Source: Candidatus Sabulitectum sp. (GTDB taxonomy: Bacteria > Fermentibacterota > Fermentibacteria > Fermentibacterales > JCC-6). From it: DNA of 6,496 nucleotides. Location of the stretch: NCBI GenBank assembly GCA_023136985.1, contig JAGLQD010000098.1, positions 1-6,496 on the forward strand, given 5' to 3'. The notes under the pieces were generated by a model. That model did not search any database and was not told the origin of the DNA. It was given only the letters and a program-made list of their open reading frames with translations. The position numbers and the translations under genes were made by a program. Shown one piece after another: positions 1 through 5,207 of this stretch (position 1 is its first letter; the number at the start of each line of letters is the position of its first letter).

Positions 1-808
1 CAAGTTCTTTTGGGAAAGCCGTAACTTTTTCCTCAAGATCCTTCATGTGCTTTTCTCTTTCTGCTACACCGGTTTCCCGGTCATGCAGATCTTTCTCTTT
101 TTCCTTGACGGATTTCTCAAAGTCTTCCTTATCAAGAGCCAGTTGCTTCTCTTGTTTTTCCTTTTCATCCGTCAACTGGTTTCTGGCCAGATCCTGTTCT
201 CTATTGAAATTGTACTCAAATTCTTCCTTTTGCCGCTGACGCAGCTTTTTCTCCTGCTCGTTTTTCTCTTTGGTGGATTCCTGAGCCGCTTGTTTTTCTT
301 TGTTCCACTGGATGCGCGTTGATTGAATATCATCATTGAGCAGCTGCTTCCTGGCATTCATTTCAATATCAAACGCTTCTTTTTTTCTGGACATTTCGGT
401 TTCGTACTCTAACTTCTTCTGATTCTGGGCTCCGATTAATGCCGCCAGTGCATGAGCTGATCTTTCTATTTCAAAGATTTCTTTAAGTTCGCTATCTTTT
501 ATTACGATGGCTTCCTGTATCTTCTTGTACTTCTCGGTTTCCACTTCAATATTCTCAGAGATTTGCGTAAGTGATTTGCTCATCTCCACTCGCAAGTCAT
601 TTATTTCCGTCAGTATACTTTTCTCGGCAACGGCATCGGCAACCTTTACCACTTCTACCGCCTTTTTCTTTTCAAGTATTACTTCGGGTTTAAGCTCGCT
701 CTGGGCCTTGGCTTCCAATTGATCCACCAGGTCATTGTAGGCTTCAATTATCTCTTTCTTGGTATTGGACATTGAAACATCGACATCTGTTTTATTTTTT
801 GCAACCAT
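1..808 (-). CDS. Charged coiled-coil protein, N-terminal part (cut by left window edge)
   Basis: The frame opens at ATG 808-806 and stays open for 269 codons to base 1, so the C-terminus lies outside the window. A good Shine-Dalgarno (AGAGAGG, complement of 815-821) sits 6 bases before the ATG and supports this start. The protein begins MVAKNKTDVDVSMSNTKKEI. About residues 15-40 and 65-110 look helical. From about residue 130 to the edge the chain is almost wholly K, E, Q, R and D with spaced hydrophobics, as in a long coiled coil; the last visible residues are KVTAFPKEL. I see no signal peptide, membrane segment, cysteine motif or catalytic motif, so it is probably a soluble structural or scaffolding protein. 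It resembles coiled-coil proteins of unknown function I recall from Deltaproteobacteria-type genomes; no function can be assigned. Overlapping plus-strand frames here are shadows rich in F, L and S, as expected opposite K/E-rich coding. Confidence 0.88.
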   Translation of the reverse strand, partial: MVAKNKTDVDVSMSNTKKEIIEAYNDLVDQLEAKAQSELKPEVILEKKKAVEVVKVADAVAEKSILTEINDLRVEMSKSLTQISENIEVETEKYKKIQEAIVIKDSELKEIFEIERSAHALAALIGAQNQKKLEYETEMSRKKEAFDIEMNARKQLLNDDIQSTRIQWNKEKQAAQESTKEKNEQEKKLRQRQKEEFEYNFNREQDLARNQLTDEKEKQEKQLALDKEDFEKSVKEKEKDLHDRETGVAEREKHMKDLEEKVTAFPKEL

Positions 809-835
809 GGCGAACCTCTCTGACTCGGTTAGCGG

Positions 836-850
836 ACTATTTTGGATAGT
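836..850. repeat. Short inverted repeat upstream of the coiled-coil gene
   Basis: ACTAT (836-840), five bases TTTGG, then ATAGT (846-850) form a perfect 5-base inverted repeat 28 bases before the coiled-coil start codon. It lies where a repressor operator or 5' leader hairpin could sit. At this length it may be chance, and no convincing -35/-10 pair was found beside it. Confidence 0.25.
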
Positions 851-959
851 TCAATGATTCCAGTTTACGGATAGAAACATAACACAAACACAAGCTGTCG
901 GTCTGATTAAGGTGCTGATTCTTTGCAGCAGCATGGATGTTTTCTCGTGGGTGTGTTCA

Positions 960-1015
960 GTGACACAGAGAGGTTGAAGAACTATTGGGAAGAGCTATAC
1001 TTTTTGTGACACAGA
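960..1015. repeat. 10-base direct repeat GTGACACAGA
   Basis: GTGACACAGA occurs at 960-969 and exactly again at 1006-1015, start to start 46 bases apart. The copies bracket the putative promoter at 974-1001, so they could be regulator binding sites or a duplication left by an insertion. No third copy was noticed. Confidence 0.45.
974..1001 (+). promoter_or_regulatory. Putative sigma70-type promoter ahead of the large hairpin
   Basis: TTGAAG (974-979) and TATACT (996-1001) are separated by 16 bases. The -10 matches the TATAAT consensus at five of six positions and the -35 matches TTGACA at four of six. Transcription would start near 1008 and read rightwards through the hairpin at 1032-1197, and possibly on toward the SEC-C gene over 600 bases away. 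A second perfect TATAAT at 1061-1066 lies inside the hairpin's central bubble but has only a weak -35. Confidence 0.35.
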
Positions 1016-1031
1016 TTACTTCAGAAGAGAC

Positions 1032-1197
1032 CTAGTGCTTTGTACACCTTAATGTTTCGATATAATGCGCTGCTATCCTGAGTTCCAGCAAGGCACTGGT
1101 GTATGCGCATAGCACCGCTATGTAATTAAACCAGTAACGATGCTGGGGCTAAGGAGAGCAAGCAGGATGCGAAAGTTTAGGGTAAACAGAGTACTAG
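1032..1197 (+). ncRNA. Large imperfect palindrome / candidate structured RNA, one long hairpin with a central bubble
   Basis: The two halves pair in register almost throughout. Closing stem: 1032-1059 with 1170-1197, 28 positions of which 21 are Watson-Crick, 3 G-T and 4 mismatched. Central bubble: 1060-1070 against 1161-1169. Apical part: 1071-1089 with 1142-1160 (15 Watson-Crick, 2 G-T, 2 G/A mismatches), a 5/6-base internal loop, ACTGGT 1095-1100 with ACCAGT 1130-1135, a 7/7-base internal loop, then CATAGC 1108-1113 with GCTATG 1117-1122 closing an ACC triloop. The G-T pairs and G/A mismatches are tolerated in the plus-strand RNA but become A-C and T-C mismatches in the minus-strand RNA, so the plus strand folds better. 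Size and layout (closing stem, bubble, apical stem) resemble 6S RNA, though I do not recognise 6S consensus sequence. The alternative is a MITE- or ERIC-like palindromic repeat; CTAG occurs at both ends (1032-1035 and 1194-1197). There is no terminal U-tract. Confidence 0.6.
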
Positions 1198-1302
1198 TGA
1201 GCGTGATTCACAATGGGCTTCTGGAGCAGACGATCCACAGAGGCAAGTTTGAATTCAAGCGGATTTGAAGAGAAAGCGCCAGAGCCAGAAATCGAGTGCG
1301 TC

Positions 1303-1316
1303 CCGGCGTTAGCCGG
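1303..1316. repeat. Small GC-rich hairpin
   Basis: CCGGC (1303-1307), loop GTTA, GCCGG (1312-1316) form a perfect 5-base-pair stem. No T-run follows (AATACAGC comes next), so it is not a typical intrinsic terminator. It could be part of a repeat family or of a longer transcript through the spacer. Confidence 0.4.
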
Positions 1317-1474
1317 AATACAGCGCTATTTAATAATAATATGCTTGAATTGTGGCCGTCTATGTGGTCATGCCTATGCTGCATTTTCGATCATGTTCCT
1401 GTACAACTGTCCATCTCATGCCTTGACGAACTGCCAGTTTTACTGAATACCCATTTTTAGGAGATAACCAGAGT

Positions 1475-1541
1475 GGCAACTTTGTCCGGATTCACCGGCA
1501 AGTTACAAACGGATTCCGGTGCAAGTTTACTCCGGATTATG
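1475..1541. repeat. Three tandem 22-23 base direct repeats, resembling an insertion-sequence end
   Basis: Units run 1475-1496, 1497-1519 and 1520-1541. Each opens with GGCAA or TGCAA plus a C/G and TT, and carries CGGATT about 12 bases later. Core matches are GGCAACTT..CCGGATTC, GGCAAGTT..ACGGATTC and TGCAAGTT..CCGGATT. The spacing is about two helical turns, so a protein could bind all three on one face. From memory, such multiple direct repeats of a GGCAAxTT...GGATT type occur at the ends of IS21-like elements; no transposase gene lies in the window, so this would be an orphan end. A looser match (GGCAAGTTT...CGGATTT) lies at 1241-1266. Alternatively these are operator sites for the SEC-C gene, whose start is about 100 bases downstream. 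Confidence 0.55.
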
Positions 1542-1626
1542 CGAAAAACAGCTAATCTTCCAGAGTTACGGGATGTAGTAGTATGCTGATTCACCTGCTA
1601 TATTGCTGGCGATGATTTACATGTTT

Positions 1627-1648
1627 GAGGTGTTTTTATGGAGGGGAG
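1627..1648 (+). promoter_or_regulatory. Two ribosome-binding sites competing for the SEC-C gene start
   Basis: GAGGTG (1627-1632) precedes ATG 1638 by about 5-7 bases. GGAGGGGAG (1640-1648) precedes the in-frame ATG 1653 by 4-8 bases and is the stronger Shine-Dalgarno match. The second start would shorten the protein by five residues (MEGSE) and leave all motifs intact. The choice cannot be settled from sequence alone. Confidence 0.5.
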
Positions 1649-3029
1649 CGAAATGATCACACCAAAGGTTTCACTGTTTGCACCCTGTCATTGCGGGTCA
1701 GGCAGGAAGTACAAAAACTGTTGCTGGAAAGCTGAAAAACGGGAATACGCCAGGGGGCGGTCTGCAGCGTCAAGTGTTATTAATGATGTTTTTGCTTTTC
1801 TAAACCACGAGTATGAGTTTGATAAGGATGTCATTGTGGACACCATAATGAGTAGTGCATGTGATTGCTACAATCATGACTATGTCCTTAAGGTACTAGA
1901 AACCGCTGATGGTTTCATGACCCTGCTTTTTAATGATACCGGTGTTGCTGACTATATGATCGAGCCAGGGAAAACAGTCATAGACCTGTACCTTGAAGAG
2001 AAGAGAAATGTTCTTCATCCCATGGCTGTGGAGTTTCTTCAGGGCTGGCGAAAGTCTGGTATTTCTCTTTACAGAGTTAAGAGCGTTGACTTAAGAAAAT
2101 CGCTGACAGTTACCGACCTGCTCAGTAAAAAGACAGTGACGGTTTCAGACAACGAACGGTCCGATATCCTTAACAGGGGGGATACTTTTTTTGGCAGAGT
2201 GGTAAAGACATACGAGGAGTATCTGTTCTCTCCTGTTATACTGCCGGTGCATCCTCGCGTTGTGGATGGTATCCTTGAAGAATTCAGAGAAGAGAAGGCT
2301 TCTATTCCCAGGTCAAAAACGGTTTCATGGCGCTGTTTCTTTAAAAAGAACTGGGAAATTATTCCGGAGTACTGGCTTGAAGAAGAGCTGTATCGTCATT
2401 CTGAAAGGTCTGTAAAGTTCGATACGGAAGGAGACTCTGTCAGCCATTACAGGTTTACATTTAATCTTTTCCCCGGTAACATTTTTCAGGTAAGGAAGCA
2501 GCTTCTGGATATTCCTGGGATGAAGAAGAATAGTGAAACCGAGTTTGATCTGGTTTTTGATCTCAGCAATCACAAAACCGTACAGCTTGATACACTCTCC
2601 ATCGCTTCTCTCACCCTGACTGACAGTTCACTAGTAATGACTCCTGGAACAGCGAGCATTGCAGAATATGTTCTTTCTTTATTGACACTGAATCTCGAAG
2701 AGTATATCGAGGATATTGAACATGAAATACTATATAGAGACTCTGAACAAGTGGAAGGTGATCAGAATGATGAATTCACAATACCACCTCACATTGAAAA
2801 AGAGTTCTTTACAGAATTGCTGGATAGGTATTACAGAAACTGGTTTGATACGCCGATTCCTGCTTTGAACGGTCTTTCGCCCAGAGAATCAGCGAAAAGC
2901 CCTGAATCACGCAAGTATCTGACGTTACTTTTAAAGAAAATGGATTTATTGTCATTAATGGACGGAATAGTATTCTACGATTCATCATGGCTCTGGGAAG
3001 AACTCGGGCTTGAACGGGAACAGTATTAA
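1638..3029 (+). CDS. SEC-C zinc-motif protein with a C-terminal W-PIPALNG-PRES motif
   Basis: The frame encodes 463 residues from ATG 1638, or 458 from ATG 1653. Residues 16-29 read PCHCGSGRKYKNCC, a complete SEC-C motif; C17, C19, C28 and C29 (or a neighbouring histidine) would bind one zinc ion, as at the C-terminus of SecA. In standalone proteins this motif is an accessory or partner-binding module. The middle (about 45-300) is mixed alpha/beta and not recognised. Residues 402-436 carry WFDTPIPALNGLSPRESAKS and a following helix. This pattern is common in SEC-C family proteins and loosely recalls the toxin-binding region of Xre/MbcA/ParS antitoxins; that link is weak inference. No signal peptide or membrane segment is visible. 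The gene stands alone on the plus strand after the repeat-rich spacer and converges on the XPB-N-like pair 30 bases on, with no terminator hairpin between. Exact function is unknown. Confidence 0.9.
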   Translation: MEGSEMITPKVSLFAPCHCGSGRKYKNCCWKAEKREYARGRSAASSVINDVFAFLNHEYEFDKDVIVDTIMSSACDCYNHDYVLKVLETADGFMTLLFNDTGVADYMIEPGKTVIDLYLEEKRNVLHPMAVEFLQGWRKSGISLYRVKSVDLRKSLTVTDLLSKKTVTVSDNERSDILNRGDTFFGRVVKTYEEYLFSPVILPVHPRVVDGILEEFREEKASIPRSKTVSWRCFFKKNWEIIPEYWLEEELYRHSERSVKFDTEGDSVSHYRFTFNLFPGNIFQVRKQLLDIPGMKKNSETEFDLVFDLSNHKTVQLDTLSIASLTLTDSSLVMTPGTASIAEYVLSLLTLNLEEYIEDIEHEILYRDSEQVEGDQNDEFTIPPHIEKEFFTELLDRYYRNWFDTPIPALNGLSPRESAKSPESRKYLTLLLKKMDLLSLMDGIVFYDSSWLWEELGLEREQY

Positions 3030-3059
3030 TTTTCCTTCAACAGTTAATCCGAGGAGTGA

Positions 3060-5084
3060 CTATTCCCTGAAAATACCTTTCTTGTTAAATTTTTTCATGA
3101 GAGGTTTTAGGTCTTTGCGGTTGGAGATTGTCGCTATTGTATCGGAAATAACAGACACTTTAATGCCTCCAACAGCTTTTATACGCAGTACAGTTTCTTT
3201 ATCCGGGCATTGAAGCATCACAGGATGTGATACGGAAATATGCCTGCACTGTTTGACCCAGCTTTTCAATTGTTCTTCAACATTGCCGGGTAGTGGTTTA
3301 CATGAAATATCGGTGAGAGTTTGAATAATGGTAGCAGCGTTCATGCCGTTTTCAACAGCATGGAATATGCTTTCACGAGTTAGTTTGAAAAGAGTACCGA
3401 CATTGATACCAACTCTTTGCGCTAGTCGCACCAGTTTGGCCTCTGCTGATGCAAAGTTGTTTAAGAACACAATTTCGAAATTTGGTTGAACTATGATGTT
3501 GGGAGAATCGTTTTCATTTGTCTGTATTGAATCCAGCTTTCCCAAAAGAAATTTGCCGTTATCGGAAAGGCTTAAAACAGTCTGGCCGCTGGCTTGATCC
3601 GTTCCGAAAGAAAAACATCCGAGCGGTAGCATAACATTGAGCATAAAGCTCATTAATCGATCCTTCCAGTAGTCAATTATCTCATTGGGAGTATCAAGAA
3701 AAATATCATAGTAGTCGTGAATAACAATCAGGGGAACGCCTGTGTGGAACAGCCTTAGAAGAGGGTTATTGTTGTTGCATTGAATGCGGATAAATGAATT
3801 CAATGAAACTGGTATGTCCCAGTCCAGAAAGGTGTTAAATGCACTAAATGCTGCACCGCGCAGATCCAGGTATTTATCTGCTCTTTGAGGCCACTCTTCC
3901 CGGTAAAGCCTTGCTGGCTCTTGTGATTTTAGAAGTGTTTTGATTGTTGCTTTGTCTTGCGAATCATGAGTGAGGATTGTTTTGCGCAAATTCGTAAGAT
4001 AGTGCTTGAGTCTATTCGAATTGGATTTATCCAGCCATTTGGTGCCTCGGGGGGTGATAGAGCAGTATAGACTGCCATTAATTTGATTGACTTTCGCTAA
4101 TTTTTGATTGTAAAGCTCTTTCAGCGCAAGAGGAATTCGAATGTCGGAGGGAGCTTTTACTATAGTTAATGCCAGTTGCGAAATGGGTGAAAGATTGTTT
4201 TTAAGAGTGCTTACGGATGTTGCGTACATTTCCCTGTTATTTTGTTTTAGTGGAATTGGATTTGCGGAAATCTCGATAAGAATTGTTACCATATCATCCA
4301 TAAGGAATGAGGACACTGGTACAACGGCACAATCCACAGTAAATAATTCATGTTTCACTCCGTGAAGAAAATTGTGTATGGGAGGCCAGATGCCGAATTG
4401 AATTAAGCGGCTTTTCCTGTCCAGTGCCGGAAAAAGAAGCATGTAGTTTAGAAGCAGATGAATAGCCTTTCCCAGTTCATAATCGTTGTGTTTCGTACTA
4501 ATCAAATCAGTGAAATACACAGGATTGCTGTTATCCATTAGTGAGCGGAGTATTTGTTTGGCAATCTCAAAATGATCAGTCGACTCGAACAGGTTCATAC
4601 TTTGTTTTTCTTTTTCTGTTTTGAATCTTGCATTCCATAAATGAAGATGTGTCTCGTGAAGGAAGGACTTAATCCACATAAGTGATGAAATTTTTGATGC
4701 AATATCAATCATTTTCCAATTGTGTGACAGGTTTTCCGAAAGGGGAAGTACGGCTGATGCAAGTGAATAATTATGTCTGATGTATTTTATCAAATCATCA
4801 ATTGGAGGATTATCTGAATTGAACAGGTGGTATTCATTCATGGAACAAACTGCCTGATGAAATTTCTTTCTTGACTGAACAATCTGGAGACCGGTTTTAA
4901 GCCCATAATATTTAATGAAGCCACTTTTGATAAGAGCAACACATGCAGTGGATTTCTTTTTCGGTACAATAACAGCAGGATCATTGAATTTGTCAAGGAA
5001 AAACTCACGGGATGCTGATGGTAATTGCTCCCATAATTTGTTGTACTTAATCATCATTGCCCAGTCGCAATTATAAAATTTCAT
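3060..5084 (-). CDS. XPB/Ssl2 N-terminal-like (Helicase_C_3) protein, paralogue 1, complete
   Basis: This 674-residue protein starts at ATG 5084-5082, with AGGA (complement of 5093-5096) 8 bases upstream, and ends in TAG. The C-terminal third carries the family signature. IIVQPNFEIVF (530-540) is followed by an AEAKLVRLAQRVG helix, then FKLTRESIFHAVENGMNA (566-583), then LPGNVEEQLKSWVKQ (598-612). This matches the pattern of the XPB/Ssl2 N-terminal (Helicase_C_3) domain. About 500-515 (LSLSDNGKFLLG) and 338-352 (LYCSITPRGTKWLD) look like winged-helix wings. There is no Walker A, DEAD/DEAH box or other motor motif, so it is not itself a helicase; a DNA-binding or partner role is inferred. The tail (about 614-674) has CPDKET and a basic KKFNKKGIF end. 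It is collinear with its upstream neighbour, so the two arose by tandem duplication. The stop faces the SEC-C gene 30 bases away. Confidence 0.88.
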   Translation of the reverse strand: MKFYNCDWAMMIKYNKLWEQLPSASREFFLDKFNDPAVIVPKKKSTACVALIKSGFIKYYGLKTGLQIVQSRKKFHQAVCSMNEYHLFNSDNPPIDDLIKYIRHNYSLASAVLPLSENLSHNWKMIDIASKISSLMWIKSFLHETHLHLWNARFKTEKEKQSMNLFESTDHFEIAKQILRSLMDNSNPVYFTDLISTKHNDYELGKAIHLLLNYMLLFPALDRKSRLIQFGIWPPIHNFLHGVKHELFTVDCAVVPVSSFLMDDMVTILIEISANPIPLKQNNREMYATSVSTLKNNLSPISQLALTIVKAPSDIRIPLALKELYNQKLAKVNQINGSLYCSITPRGTKWLDKSNSNRLKHYLTNLRKTILTHDSQDKATIKTLLKSQEPARLYREEWPQRADKYLDLRGAAFSAFNTFLDWDIPVSLNSFIRIQCNNNNPLLRLFHTGVPLIVIHDYYDIFLDTPNEIIDYWKDRLMSFMLNVMLPLGCFSFGTDQASGQTVLSLSDNGKFLLGKLDSIQTNENDSPNIIVQPNFEIVFLNNFASAEAKLVRLAQRVGINVGTLFKLTRESIFHAVENGMNAATIIQTLTDISCKPLPGNVEEQLKSWVKQCRHISVSHPVMLQCPDKETVLRIKAVGGIKVSVISDTIATISNRKDLKPLMKKFNKKGIFRE

Positions 5085-5088
5085 AATT
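5069..5088. repeat. AT-rich inverted repeat over the start codon of paralogue 1
   Basis: AATTAT (5069-5074) and ATAATT (5083-5088) are perfect inverted 6-mers enclosing an 8-base loop and spanning the ATG at 5084-5082. In mRNA this would be a weak A-U hairpin over the start codon. It may be incidental to AT-rich sequence. Confidence 0.2.
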
Positions 5089-5184
5089 CATATCCTGTTT
5101 GATTTGAGTTATCAATTTCTGGAATTCTTTCCAGTGGGGTCGTTTTCGAATTCTCAGTACACAAACCAGTTGTCCATCAGACAT
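5071..5184 (-). CDS. Possible 37-residue ORF in the gap between the two paralogues (doubtful)
   Basis: An ATG at 5184-5182 opens a frame of 37 codons beginning MSDGQLVCVLRIRKRPHWKE and ending in TAA at 5073-5071, so it overlaps the start of the downstream paralogue by 14 bases. It nearly fills the 123-base gap and has a plausible basic, helical composition. Translational coupling with the downstream gene would be possible. No Shine-Dalgarno precedes the ATG, nothing is recognised, and the length is well within chance. Listed so the gap can be tested for conservation. Confidence 0.22.
   Translation of the reverse strand: MSDGQLVCVLRIRKRPHWKEFQKLITQIKQDMNYEIL
5119..5134. repeat. Perfect inverted repeat in the inter-paralogue gap
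   Basis: CTGGAA (5119-5124), loop TTCT, TTCCAG (5129-5134) give a perfect 6-base-pair stem 35 bases upstream of the paralogue 1 start. No T-run follows on either strand, so it is not a normal intrinsic terminator. It could be an operator, an mRNA processing site between the two cistrons, or chance. Confidence 0.35.
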
Positions 5185-5207
5185 CTGTCGAAATATAGAA
5201 GCTGGAA

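Larger units (their letters stand above)
809..1637. other. 829-base spacer without a convincing gene, rich in repeats and inverted repeats
   Basis: This gap separates the leftward coiled-coil gene from the rightward SEC-C gene. The frames I read in it are short or have unlikely composition. What it does hold is a sigma70-like promoter (974-1001), a 10-base direct repeat (960 and 1006), a very large imperfect palindrome (1032-1197), a small GC hairpin (1303-1316) and three tandem 22-23 base repeats (1475-1541). Between 1317 and 1474 I see nothing I can name. The mix suggests a non-coding RNA locus, remnants of a mobile element, or both. Confidence 0.7.

Noticed and set aside
45..722. Several plus-strand ORFs rich in F, S and L, including a hydrophobic 91-codon frame.
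   Set aside because: They are opposite-strand shadows of the K/E-rich coiled-coil gene, whose frame is open throughout with a good ribosome-binding site.
1032..1197. The large palindrome as an integron attC site.
   Set aside because: No RYYYAAC at the left end or GTTRRRY at the right end, and no integrase or cassette array nearby.
1032..1197. The large palindrome as a retron msr-msd or an intrinsic terminator.
   Set aside because: No reverse transcriptase is encoded in the window, and the structure is not followed by a T-run.
1167..1268. A 33-codon plus-strand ORF (MRKFRVNRV...) with AAGGAG at 1151-1156 upstream.
   Set aside because: Both the Shine-Dalgarno-like bases and the first third of the frame are arms of the large hairpin, which explains them better. 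The product is short and unrecognised.
1213..1446. A 77-codon plus-strand ORF in the spacer.
   Set aside because: No Shine-Dalgarno, mixed composition rich in cysteine and aromatics with no domain, and it starts beside the hairpin in repeat-rich DNA. Likely chance.
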